Assembly (NCBI GenBank): GCA_024364805.1
Contig: CM044518.1
Coordinates: 54,155,358-54,177,101, forward strand
Length of the DNA stretch: 21,744 nucleotides
Direction: 5' to 3'
DNA from: Euprymna scolopes
Lineage: Eukaryota > Mollusca > Cephalopoda > Sepiida > Sepiolidae
Shown: piece after piece, positions 1 to 9,261 of the stretch
Layout: every line of letters starts with the position of its first letter
Numbering within the stretch: the stretch's first letter is position 1
The notes under the pieces: generated by a model
The model's input: only the letters and a program-made list of their open reading frames with translations
What the model was told of the DNA's origin: nothing
Database searches by the model: none
Position numbers and translations under genes: made by a program

Positions 1-579
1 GTGGTAAATAATAACCCATTCGTATAAAAATAGTGGTAAAGTTTTTCTTTCGGGAGGGGGATATTTTTTTAAACAAGAGAAGTAACTATTTATAAAATGT
101 CGACTATTTGGAATAATTCCGGCACAGAAAAATTATTTGCTTGAAGGAATTGAATCGAGTTATGTTATTCTTTAAAAAAAAACATGTTGCAACAACCAAC
201 AAGAAAAAACTGGGGCATCAGAATCAAATACGTACATCTTTTAGGAAGAAGTGTAACGTAGTCGTTATTCTTCTTCCATATTATCGTTTCATTTCAACAC
301 GGACCCACACGTTGCGTGTAGAGAGCAGTCGCAAAGGAACAGAAAAGAAAGGAAGAAATTCGACTCATTTTTTTCAGTTAATATGAAATGCATTTATTCA
401 TAGTACTTTCCAAAACAACGCATTGCATTTTCTTTTAAACAGTTTATCTAGTTTATGTCGTCTGACAGGTAATTAAAATTATCTCGCCACCACGGACCAA
501 ACGTTCATCTTTTCCGACACGCAATTTCTTCTGCGGACCTCTCCACATGGTGAATTTTTTCTTTCTTTGTTTTTTCGTT
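1..579. other. Non-coding AT-rich DNA
   Basis: I see no coding, RNA or repeat signal here. The only sizeable open frame (141-386, plus) is lysine- and threonine-rich, as expected from A-rich sequence, and resembles no family I know. Short T runs and A runs are scattered throughout. Confidence 0.5.
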
Positions 580-720
580 ATGACGTCACATCACGCACCG
601 GCAGTGCGGCTGCTACCAGCGTTAGTGGCTCTGTTACAGAAGGCTATCAATGGTAAAAGTCTCATAACTACACTGACTGGAAATATATATTTAATTAGAT
701 TTATAAATGTTGTGGAGTAA
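580..720 (+). other. Short ORF in a GC-richer patch with a CRE palindrome
   Basis: An ATG at 580 opens a 46-codon frame that stops at 718-720. Its first 25 codons use GC-rich codons and encode a hydrophobic, leucine- and alanine-rich stretch (APAVRLLPALVALLQ), while the rest falls back to AT-rich sequence. The ATG overlaps TGACGTCA (581-588), a full CRE/ATF palindrome. A GTAAAAGT donor-like sequence follows at about 653, so a first exon ending there is possible. Nothing is recognised by homology. It may be a chance ORF in a locally GC-rich repeat fragment. No TATA box or transcription signal confirms it. Confidence 0.15.
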
Positions 721-1918
721 GTTGATTTGTCCTTTTCAGATATAATAGACTTATAGTTACATCTAAATGTCGATGTAGCAATTTGCGAAATCCTGACGTG
801 TAATTTTGTAATGTACTTTTACTAATATACTTCTTATTATAACACTGTGTCTTGAGTTTTACTAGACTGCAAGGTTACAACAATGGCGATAAATGGTTCA
901 AGATTTACGTTGGCACAACACTGACGGCAAAAAAAAATCGAAAACTACACTTCAAAACATTAACAGAAACATTCGAAACCTATGTTCTATACGACTGGAG
1001 ACAAAGTACACGAATATATTTCATCCAATATTTTTTTTCTTTCGAACCTATGTCGCACGATTAATTCAAATTGATTCAAAACACAAAAATAAATTGGACT
1101 AAAATTCCACACGAGCAATGAAAACGCAAATCTGATTTTTAGTGGTTTGTTTAAAGAAACAGCAAAGTTTTTAACAGCAAAATTTCAAACGCGAAAGAAA
1201 AAAAAAATAAGATTAAAAAATCAACAAAATGTCTGCCGTTTTTCTTTCATTAACCATTAATCAAAGTTGTGCACGATTTTATTTTATTTTTACACTGATA
1301 GGTTGCTATAGCTGAAGCAAAGCAACGAACGGTATGAGTTGTATAAAACTGTACGTTTAGAATAAGACTATTGGAGTAAGAGATAAAGATTGTAGCAAAA
1401 ATAACCCAAAAAAGAAACAGAACAAGAACTCTATTGGAAAAAGATTGAAAGCAGAAGGTGACTCCTATCAAAATAAAATTGGAACAGAATTGTTAGTTGC
1501 AGAAAATGATCAAATCAGAAAACTTAGGATTGGAGAAGGAACAGAATCAGAAAATAAAATTCGAGGAAAACTTTAATCAGACCAAAAATAATACTTAAAT
1601 TTATTCAAATTATAAAATGGGTGGACAAATAGTACAGATTAAAGTACTTTACATTAGAATACAGTTTGGAATACAATTAAGATTTTCATCTACGTAAGCG
1701 AAGTAATAAGCGAATTAATAACCCTGTTTAAATATTTAACAAAAAAACGATGTGAAACTCCTTTAAAACATCGGAAAAACCAAAAAAAAAACAAAAAAAA
1801 ACAGCGAACAAACGTAAAACTTCTTTAAAAAAAGAAATCGGCAAAACAAAAAGCAAAAATAAGGGGGAAAATTATGAACGTGTTCGGAAAAACAAAAACA
1901 AAAAACTCAGTTAAACAA
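721..1918. other. Non-coding AT-rich DNA with long A-rich stretches
   Basis: This is low-complexity sequence with many A runs, strongest at 1740-1915 on the plus strand. The open frames here (852-1064 and 893-1102 plus, 1250-1471 minus) overlap, are biased by composition and show no motif. No gene or named repeat is supported. Confidence 0.45.
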
Positions 1919-2186
1919 ATGGCATAAATAACCCTTCGATTCGGTTAAATCCATGGTGCATTTCACCCAGTAGAAAACATAGAACGAAAAGGAATGTAAA
2001 AATTCCATTCCAGTTTTTTAAGCAACTACAAAACGAAATAAAGCGAAAAACAATGGCATAAATAACCCTTCGATTCGGTTAAGTTTATGGTGCGTTTCAC
2101 CCAGTAGAAAGCATAGAACGAAAAGGAACGTTAAAATTCCATTCCAGTTTTTTAAGCAACTACGAAGTAAAGAAAACCAAAACCGG
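1919..2186 (+). repeat. Tandem duplication, 134-bp unit, two copies
   Basis: The segment beginning ATGGCATAAATAACCC at 1919 recurs at 2053, giving a 134-bp period. The core, which includes CGATTCGGTTAA, TTTCACCCAGTAGAAA and CATTCCAGTTTTTTAAGC, differs at only a few positions between copies. The last 20-25 bases of each unit diverge more. The minus-strand open frame at 2018-2233 is a by-product of the repeat. The unit family is not recognised. Confidence 0.85.
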
Positions 2187-2481
2187 TGTTCCTTCGTAGC
2201 TGCCCCTTGTGAACGATTCCAGAAACGGTGCAAGTGTTGGCGGGGGAAGGAGGAATTAATTATGGAGATCAGATTTTACTACTTCCATTGATTTTAACCG
2301 ATTGTGGCAGTTAACTCTCAGCAGAAAAATATAGGAATCTACGATTATCGAGGAAGTGGAGAGATAATATGCCTATAACACACCTCAGATATTGTGCTGC
2401 AGTTTGTGCATATTACATTCGCAGGAAATGTCTTAATTTTTAATCCTAATAAGGTCAAAATCATAGGGGAAAAATGAGTCC

Positions 2482-2516
2482 ATATATATATATATATACA
2501 TATATAATTATTTACT
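2482..2516. repeat. (TA)n microsatellite
   Basis: An alternating TA run with one TACA interruption. It lies at the tail side of the minus-strand SINE-like element that follows, where SINE tails commonly carry simple repeats. Confidence 0.9.
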
Positions 2517-2690
2517 ATGATAATTATTAAATACCTAAAGACACTAGTGTTTCATCCTTTCGAAAATCTTCAGTGCAGTGTGTCACGATTAACATCAGTC
2601 AACAGATTCGAACCCGGCGACAGAAGCCATCTCTGGCTTTATTAGCAAAGACCGTATCCATTCGGCTACCGTTAACCGCGTGAAATAACG
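2517..2690 (-). mobile_element. tRNA-derived SINE-like element
   Basis: On the minus strand there is an A box, TAGCCGAATGG (2668 down to 2658), and a B box, GGGTTCGAATCTG (around 2615 down to 2603). The spacing is that of a tRNA with a long variable arm, so a class II tRNA (Ser or Leu type) is the likely ancestor. The anticodon-stem region pairs poorly, so it is not a functional tRNA gene. Beyond the B box the body runs towards the (TA)n tract at 2482-2516, which could be its 3' tail. tRNA-derived SINEs are known in octopus. Assignment to a named SINE family is not possible here, and the outer boundaries are approximate. Confidence 0.6.
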
Positions 2691-3157
2691 TTTAAATTCA
2701 AACATTTTATTTTTAAATGTTTTTGGCGTCAGTCAGATGATCAGTGCATGCAGACTGCCCAGAGTCGGCCGTTTGTAATGTACGCTTGGAGCAGATAGAC
2801 AAACAAACAAACAAGAATATTATATACATAGATATGCATAATTTCATATAGAGATATCTGTTTTATGTGTCTATTATGTGCAGATTCAATGTATTTTAAA
2901 ATTCTTGGAAAAAAGGTTTGTTAGTCTTGCGATGCATTTCGACATGTTTTCCGTATCAATTATTAGTGTGAAATGCGTGTCGTGTCTTCCAGCAATACCA
3001 GATGGTGTTTGTGATCTCCGCTTATCTCGGCATTGTTTCCAGTTGTCCTGAATTTCTCCCTGACACATAAATCTAGCAGCGTTGGCTCACAAGAGGCATG
3101 GTTGTGATTAATTTCGCAATTTTTTCATCACAATTACTTTTACATCCATACTTACAG
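2691..3157. other. Intergenic DNA, nothing assigned
   Basis: A short CAAA repeat lies near 2801-2812. A 60-codon minus-strand frame (2886-3068) looks moderately protein-like but matches no family I know. I do not annotate it as a gene. Confidence 0.35.
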
Positions 3158-3231
3158 GGTGTATCCATTGTATCTACAGACTGAGCGGAGATCATGGATC
3201 ATCACATATGAAGAAAAACTCGCACTTAAAG
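3158..3231 (+). other. Possible 74-nt internal exon
   Basis: A pyrimidine-rich stretch ending TTACAG (up to 3157) precedes the segment, and AAAG|GTAAAG follows it. The donor matches the animal consensus closely. One frame is open through the segment and encodes VYPLYLQTERRSW followed by IITYEEKLALK; it continues open past the donor to a stop near 3324. No domain is recognised and no neighbouring exon can be linked. Splice-like signals arise often by chance in AT-rich DNA, so this is only a candidate. Confidence 0.15.
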
Positions 3232-3479
3232 GTAAAGATGAGATAGTAGTCAGCCGTAATATGAAGAACACTCTGATAGTACTAAGCCACATTAATAGAA
3301 TGAGCTACGTTTTTTTACTTAAATGACCGTTTGTAACAACTCAAAAATGTTTGTTGACAGTGGATTTGGAAAAAGAATCCAAATAAAAATATTTATTAAA
3401 TCATAACATTAAAGAGGATTGTTTGCAGTCGAAAACGTATCTACTAATGAATTCACTCACAACATAATGAGAAGTTGTG

Positions 3480-3600
3480 TGCCATGGCGGTTAACGACAT
3501 GAACTAGTAACCTAGCTGTCACAAGTTCGAGTACAATTCGTTCCGCAGAAACACTTTAATCACACCCACAACTTACCTTGTGTCTCACCTCTCGGAAAGG
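3480..3600 (+). mobile_element. Weak tRNA-derived SINE-like head
   Basis: An A-box-like ATGGCGGTTAACG lies near 3484 and a B-box-like AGTTCGAGTAC at 3524-3534. Their spacing fits a class I tRNA-derived Pol III promoter. The downstream sequence (CCGCAGAAACACTTTAATCAC) is a plausible SINE body. There is no foldable tRNA, so it is not called a tRNA gene. Boundaries are estimates. Confidence 0.35.
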
Positions 3601-4642
3601 AATTTTAGTCAGAAACTTGTAATGCTAAGAAATACATTTCAATGTCAAAATATTTTATTTAAGTGAATTAAAATATGAATGATAAACACGATATATAAAG
3701 TTGGCAAACATTATTAATAGCGATTGAAATTATTTGAATAGTCCAAAACAATGTATTCTGCTTCAACTACTATCGTATTTAGTTCTTTCAAAATTATATA
3801 ATTCTCTAGCAAAAATATGTGGTGGGGTAAGCTTATATTTGTTAATACCTAATTATAAAGGACAAACATCACTTGTGGACGACGGTTAATAAGATGAAAT
3901 GATTGTCGCTTGATAGATGAATAAACTTATGAAAAGGATTAGGAAGTATTGATGGATTGTACCAGGTGTGAATATTTATGAAAACGAAGATTCTATTGAC
4001 ATTGGAACTGAAGACGACCATGTTGTAATTTGCAGGGAAGCAGCTTCGCATATCGTGCTCCATAGATGGGGAATTTTTACAAACAAGCTGTGTCTATTGA
4101 AATTTAATGTAACACTTTCACGTTGCACAAGTCTAAATAACCATTCTTGTTCTCCTGTCACTAAAGTGTGAAATATATGAGAACTGAGTTTTCCACATGC
4201 GGGCACACAGAAAAAAACGGATGACCTTACGGTAAACACGATTATCGCCCTTCAACTCTGACAACATAATATCTTGCCGCTAGGGGTGTGATACAGCTAC
4301 GTTCACTTCCATTTTGTTTTATTCATCCTCTTGTCGCTGAAACTCTCAACAAGTGAATATGTGACGATAACGCACTCCAGCCTGGTATTTTTTTTTTTTG
4401 TAATAAACGATAAAAGTTAAAAATAATAGAAGAATCGTGAACCCCCGTACGAATCAGCTCCAACATCTGACATTTTATCCTTTCAGTAAGAACAGGGAAG
4501 TTCGACACGGAACACCGAATTTACAATACGAGTTCAAATTCAATCTCCGGTTGCATTGAATTCACTTTCGCACGATTACATTGCGGAAATGTACGTATCC
4601 TTTTTTATCATAATATTTTACAGTTACTGATATTTCTTTGGA
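3601..4642. other. Intergenic DNA, nothing firmly assigned
   Basis: Three overlapping frames on opposite strands (3869-4063 minus, 3968-4171 plus, 3976-4239 minus) compete for the same bases and match no known family. A T tract lies near 4388-4400. None of the frames is supported as a gene. Confidence 0.4.
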
Positions 4643-4890
4643 AATCATCATCATCATCATCAGTTTTACGTCCGTTCTACATGCTGATGTGTCAGACGGA
4701 TGTAAGAAATTGACTTCTAAACAAACTTATTTCTAGCTGCGTCTATATTTCTTTCCCGAGCATATTATTATCACTTCCTCCCATGTTTTCTTTAGAATTG
4801 ACTTTCTACCAAAGATGATTTTACATTTACTGATCCAAGAACACTTATCCGTTCTTTCAATGTGACCAACCCTTCCAAGTTCCAAGCAGA
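4643..4890 (+). repeat. ATC-repeat dispersed element, cephalopod style
   Basis: An (ATC)n run at about 4644-4661 leads into AGTTTTACGTCCGTTCTACA, then GCTGATGTGTCAGACGG. From memory, an ATC run followed by a GTCCG...CATGCT...GGACGG-type sequence is widespread in cephalopod genomes; this copy is diverged. The GTCCGT...AGACGGA parts are weakly inverted. The 3' limit is uncertain. This is one of the main grounds for suggesting a cephalopod host. Confidence 0.45.
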
Positions 4891-5065
4891 TATTTCTCTA
4901 AGCTGTTCATATTAAATCTCCATTATGTTTATTAAATATTTATTTTTACGTAAAAGCAATAATCATTGTTAGCTAATTATGCTTCAAATAATTACATTTT
5001 TATTTAATTTATGTAATAAAAATTTAAATATAAAAAATTCTCTCTTTTTTTATTACAAAAGAATA
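4891..5065. other. Very AT-rich spacer
   Basis: AT-rich sequence with TTTAAATAT-type words and no recognisable element. Confidence 0.4.
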
Positions 5066-5460
5066 TTACTTTTTACAATTGATTTTTCAAACCCGTGGCG
5101 CAGTGGTTAGAATACTTGGAAAAATCAGTTGTAAAAAGTGAGAGACTATTGTTTTTGACAGTTTATAATGCTCTGCTGGTTAGTAATAACATAAATTCCG
5201 TGGTGCAATTGTAAGAGTACTTGGAAAAATCAGTTGTAAAAGGTTCAGTCCTCAGTCTGGGCGGCCGAAAAATACATTTGCGAATTACTTAGGACCTCTA
5301 TCCAGTCATGGCTGACGGAACAAAACCACTCTATCCCTGAGGATTCCGCTCGAAATTCCATCCAAATTCTCGAGTTCGACTAGATACATGCGAAGAAGGT
5401 CGGAGGTTGCATCGACCGAAACGTTGTGAAAATCACACTTAAGATGAGAACAGCAGATGA
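5066..5460 (+). mobile_element. SINE-like element with duplicated head
   Basis: An A box (TGGCGCAGTGG, 5096-5106) lies in a 44-bp unit at 5093-5136. A diverged copy of the unit follows at 5198-5241, offset by 105 bp; both end in CTTGGAAAAATCAGTTGT. A B-box-like GGTTCAGTCCT comes only after the second unit (around 5242). The sequence before the first unit (5066-5090) is an inverted copy of its end (5116-5141), so the first A-box region sits in the loop of a possible hairpin. The body continues to about 5460 with GACCGAAACGTTGTGAAAAT. The layout suggests a rearranged or dimerised tRNA-derived SINE. Confidence 0.5.
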
Positions 5461-5639
5461 ATTCAAATAATACAAATAACCAATCCTCATCTCAAAAATT
5501 CAGAAACGTTATATTTTGTTACTGTGTCAGTTTTACTTTAATAAAAGAAAAAAAAACGTTTCGGAAAAGAACAACTAAAAAATTCAATGTTGCTCTAATT
5601 CGAAAAATGTTTTTTTTTCTTCAATTTTCACCCCAAACA
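5461..5639. other. AT-rich spacer with A and T runs
   Basis: The plus-strand frame 5457-5663 is lysine- and phenylalanine-rich from homopolymer runs. No gene is supported. Confidence 0.4.
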
Positions 5640-6055
5640 AGGCACAGTGCCACTTTGATGTAGAGGGCTACTATCGGGTACATAAGTTGCAGGGATACTA
5701 TGTAGGGAGTTGAGCAGCGAAATATCTGTTCACATTAGATTGAACTTCTGCATGTCAGTACAGTTGGGAAAGCAGGAACTCGGAAGGGAGTTCCAAAATC
5801 TACAAGTTCTGGAGAAGAAACTAGTAGAGTAGAAGGCCTTCTTACATATAGGGATCTCTATTGTGAAGGGGTGGATTTTTGTGCTTGCCAGGTTCGTCGG
5901 GGGTATTTACATAGAAGGGGTACAAGGGCTTGTAGCTCGTCGCACCATTCACCATTAAAATACTTGTAGAACATGCAGAGATGCAACATTACGTCGATGG
6001 GACAAAGGCTGAAGCTTAGCCGATATGTTGCATAGGCGCAGGGGTTTCATATTAA
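5640..6055 (-). pseudogene. LINE ORF2 C-terminal relic, distal part
   Basis: Translated on the minus strand, this shows the conserved tail found after the reverse transcriptase in many Jockey/CR1-type LINEs. LQPLSHRRNVASL is followed, after a one-base frame change, by MFYKYFNGEWCDELQALVPL, then decayed sequence with stops. This continues the fragment at 6938-7152, whose peptide ends GPELS and would be followed by AKLQPLSHRR in an intact element. The two are separated by about 880 bp of unrelated DNA. The copy is dead: it has lost its endonuclease and most of its reverse transcriptase, and carries frame changes and stops. Confidence 0.7.
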
Positions 6056-6290
6056 GAGATAGGATGGGGATATTTATATTGATGCGGGGAAGATACATTT
6101 ATACAGTTCTTTAGTGTTTCTTCTTAACACATATAACGAGGAGAGGGTGATCAGTTCTTTTACCACAGGAGGGAACAGTCATTACTTATGATACAGAGAG
6201 ACATTACTAAGGATGGTGTTATACAAAGTTCATTAATAACGATGAGAGAGACGAAGTTCATATTAAGGATTACGCATTACCTTTTGCTAT

Positions 6291-6621
6291 TGAATGACGA
6301 CACGACACAGTTTCACAAAACATGATGATAACTTCTTTATTATTAGATCGACCAGTCGAATGATGATGACGTCAAGGAATTCAAAGTCGTTTCTACATGT
6401 TAAATGTTCTACCCCTTCGCCTCTGAGGGGACCTCCTCTGATCATGTCAGCTCTATCCTCCCGACTCTGCTGACTTCGATCCGGACTCGACTGCCTCTGA
6501 TCTTCAACTGAAACTCTGCTCATCCTAGCTTCTATTACTGAGAATCGCTTTCTACTATGACGTCATGTATGTGTCTCTAAACGTGATCGACTCACGTGAC
6601 TTAAACATACATTTCCAAAAC
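6291..6621 (-). mobile_element. Possible solitary LTR fossil
   Basis: Read on the minus strand, a block bounded by TG...CA contains promoter-like palindromes (E box and two CREs) and, later, an AATAAAG polyadenylation-like signal. This order is expected of a long terminal repeat. No primer-binding site, coding part or second copy is seen, and no flanking duplication is evident, so this is a weak assignment to a broken LTR-type element of unknown family. Confidence 0.2.
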
Positions 6622-6902
6622 ACACTTCTGCAACAAAGAATTCTCACTAACCTATTTTTCAATATATTTCATTTCTATTGTTCGTTCTTCTCTAGCTGAC
6701 CTTATGTTTATTCAGTTTTCATAAAAAGAATTGAACAATTAAATTCTTTTTGCAAACAAACATATCTAAACTATTTTATATGAAATTGAACAATGCGAAA
6801 TTGTAACATTCCATTTTCCGAATCTATTTCTGAACCTTGCTCACAAAGTTAAAATCTCGGTCTATCCAAATCTCATTTTCATATATCTAATGTTCTTCTT
6901 AC

Positions 6903-6932
6903 TTACAAGAAAAGGATACCCTTTTCTTGTAA
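6903..6932. repeat. Perfect 13-bp inverted repeat, 4-nt loop
   Basis: TTACAAGAAAAGG (6903-6915) and its exact complement (6920-6932) flank ATAC. It lies within about 10 bp of the point where the LINE relic is interrupted, so it may be a terminus of the inserted DNA or a fold-back that favoured the break. Confidence 0.85.
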
Positions 6933-6937
6933 CAGAC

Positions 6938-7152
6938 AGTTCAGGGCCTATCAAGTTGACGACTTTCTTCTGAACCCTGTGCAGGGGCGAGAGACTATTA
7001 ACAGATTCAGCAGCCCAAATGTGACAACAATACTCCATAGATGTGCGAATGGTGGCCTTGTAGAAATAGAGTATACTTTCAGACGTAAGTAGATTTCTAG
7101 TACGGTAGAGGTGGCCCACCTTATTCGCAGCAGTCTTGGCAATGCTCTCAAT
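6938..7152 (-). pseudogene. LINE reverse-transcriptase C-terminal relic, proximal part
   Basis: A 71-codon uninterrupted minus-strand stretch reads ESIAKTAANKVGHLYRTRN, then ESILYFYKATIRTSMEYCC, HIWAA, LHRVQKKVVNLIGPELS. The pattern Y+(S/A)xIR..(L/M)EYC...W......L...VQ+K...LIG is the hallmark of the region after the polymerase domain in Jockey/CR1-type LINE ORF2 proteins. In an intact element it would anchor the polymerase for target-primed reverse transcription. Upstream the match stops at about 7152, so the catalytic core is missing. Downstream it resumes at 6055. It is a 5'-truncated, interrupted copy. Confidence 0.8.
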
Positions 7153-7196
7153 TTATCTATTTCATTTAACTTATTAAATTGTTCGGAAAAAATCCA

Positions 7197-7673
7197 GTTT
7201 TACTTCAATTCAAAAAATGTTTTATTAAAATTATACTTTTTACGCCGACTTTTCAGGAAATGTTTTTATATAATTATATATGGATGCATTTTTATACAAT
7301 AAATGTTTTGGATTTTAAATATTTCTGTTGTTGAAAAACAATCATGTTTGTTAATTATTTGTCATGTTATTTGACAATGAAGAAATTGGAGTTATCGTCC
7401 CTTAATAATAGCGCCGTCCGTGTAACGTAGAAGTAGCGAACATTTTTATTATTTCTTTCTCTATTAAGAAAACGCAAATCTTTTAAAAAATAGTTCTCTT
7501 CTTTAGTAATCATATCGTTTCCCGAACCATGTCATTTTGTTTGTAAACAAAATGCAATAGCTCTGGAAGTGTATACTTTTAAGAGTATTACGTACTGTAT
7601 GTATCGGCGTCACGGCCAATTTTAGTATTACATATGAAATAGGGAAAATACTAGTAAATTAGTCGACAGAGTT
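7197..7673 (+). repeat. Dispersed direct repeat, copy 1
   Basis: A 477-bp block from GTTTTACTTCAATTC to TTAGTCGACAGAGTT that recurs in the same orientation at 9650-10894. Identity by eye is above 90 percent, including GCCGACTTTTCAG, GTCCCTTAATAATAGCGCC and TATCGGCGT(C/T)ACGGCC. A near-palindrome (CATTTTGTTT GT AAACAAAATG) lies near 7532. Its ends show no inverted repeats and the family is not recognised. Confidence 0.85.
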
Positions 7674-7788
7674 GATTCCTAGGGAAAGTGCAGTATGGAT
7701 GATCTCTAGGTTAGATGAACTAAAAAAAATTGGATAGAGGTTAAAATGAGACGAAAGAAGGAAAGTCTTTCCTGAATTTTATAATTTA
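7674..7788. other. Spacer between direct repeat and Helitron-like end
   Basis: Short unassigned AT-rich sequence. Confidence 0.3.
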
Positions 7789-8262
7789 CTTGCAGGCCGC
7801 CCGGCATTGCTCGGTCGTAAAATACTCTTAAATATAATATTTTGATTAATGCAGATTTCGTCTTCATTATCATATTGTACTGGACCCAACATATAGTAAT
7901 TATTTAAAGAGTTTTAAAAAAAATGAGTCGTGCGCCACTATCGAGAAACAATTAAGCAAAACGTTTAGCTTACGATTTACTTTTTCTTTGGGATTAATAC
8001 CTGAGCTATGAAGATATGTTTGCCGCAAAGCTAAAAATTAAAGCATGAACCAATAGCTATTACGTTACACATGCATATTTGGAATGCCGCTCTTCGATCT
8101 TCACCTGGTAAATTCCATTTTATAATTTTCACACTTTTGCACAGTTTTTCTCCGGGTAAAACACAAATATAAAGATTCAAATGGGTTCGAATACCCTATA
8201 TTTTAAATTTTATGTTTGTAGAAAAAAAACCAGACAGAACAGTTTGGTAGGCAAAATTTTTA

Positions 8263-8264
<2 letters not shown>

Positions 8265-8313
<49 letters not shown>
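8265..8313. repeat. (AT)n microsatellite
   Basis: An uninterrupted alternating AT run, bordered on both sides by TAAACATATA words (8261 and 8321). Confidence 0.95.
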
Positions 8314-8316
<3 letters not shown>

Positions 8317-8371
8317 TACATAAACATATATAGAAAGAGGTTTGTGTTTACTATAACCTTTTTACGCAAAC

Positions 8372-8449
8372 ATTACGCAATTATATTCATGCAGATATTC
8401 TACATATCTTATCATGTAGAATATTTGCATGAATATAATTACACGTAAT
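8372..8449. repeat. 78-nt imperfect hairpin
   Basis: Arms 8379-8405 and 8414-8440 pair over 27 bp with a single G-T wobble and close on an 8-nt loop (ATCTTATC). Beyond a 1x3 internal loop, six more pairs form (8372-8377 with 8444-8449). Size and shape resemble an animal pre-microRNA, but the near-perfect pairing also fits a small fold-back element or a replication-slippage palindrome. It lies inside the probable Helitron relic, about 60 bp from the (AT)n tract. Confidence 0.8.
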
Positions 8450-8850
8450 AGTTAACTAAAGATGATCATTCCATAAGAAAACCGAAAAAACTAATAAGGA
8501 ATTAATTAAAATGAATGTTTAAAAGAATATGCTAATTAGCTAGATATTTTGCAGATGAATGCAATTCTACGAGCCATATATGACAAAGTTGTATTTTCTT
8601 TTTAAATAAATAGAAAAAAGTGTTTTAATATGAATATCAATGCACACAAAAAATATTGGAGTATAGATTAAAATTAATTTTGTGGAACAAATATGAATAT
8701 TTTAAACTCACTGAAAAGCAATAATTCTATGCACTTAGTTGTAACCAGTCTCCGTTTCAACTTTTTAGATCAACTATGAAATCATTCATAGTGTATTTTT
8801 GTCACGAAGAACCTTTTGTTGGCTAAGTTTTTTTATTAAAACATTATTTT

Positions 8851-9261
8851 TTGGCTATAACTGCAAATATCTTCGAAAGAACGATATCGTTCAGTTCCTG
8901 CTGGTATTTCCCCACGTGCTGATACGCGTTCTGTTACATACCTTCCCTTCCAAAAAAATTCTTTATAAGAATGTAATTAAACCTGCTTGAGGTAATAAAA
9001 GAAAACAAGGAACGACAACTCAAAATTTCACACAATAAAATCTGAATAATTAAATCGAAATAAAAATGCTTAAGTTTATAGTTTGTTAAACTCCTCGTTC
9101 GCCACGCGGTGCATTTTTTCTTTTTTTTTTCTTCTGACGCAAACCCGCACACTTCCAAATTTGCATATATGCTTTTTTGGATGCTGCTAATATCCTCGCA
9201 AGCAAGCTAACCTTCAGCTCTTGCTGATACTTTTGCACGCGCTCATACGCGTTTTGTTACA
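8851..9261. repeat. Diverged internal direct repeat pair
   Basis: The unit at 8851-8938 and the unit at 9177-9261 share CAAATATC/CTAATATC, TTCAG(T/C)TC(C/T)TGCTG, and GATACGCGTTCTGTTACA versus CATACGCGTTTTGTTACA. They are offset by about 325 bp. Similarity is moderate, so the duplication is old. Confidence 0.6.

Larger units (their letters stand above)
6056..6937. mobile_element. Foreign segment splitting the LINE relic
   Basis: The LINE peptide breaks after GPELS and resumes at AKLQPLSHRR, so roughly 880 bp between them are probably inserted. The segment includes two CRE palindromes (TGACGTCA at 6367-6374 and 6558-6565), an E-box palindrome (TCACGTGA, 6592-6599) and a 30-bp inverted repeat at one edge (6903-6932). 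I could not find a convincing target-site duplication at the edges, so a mosaic of several insertions is also possible. Confidence 0.4.

Noticed and set aside
2600-2680. A functional tRNA gene on the minus strand
   Set aside because: A and B boxes are good, but the anticodon stem and acceptor stem do not pair properly, so a tRNA-derived SINE is the better reading.
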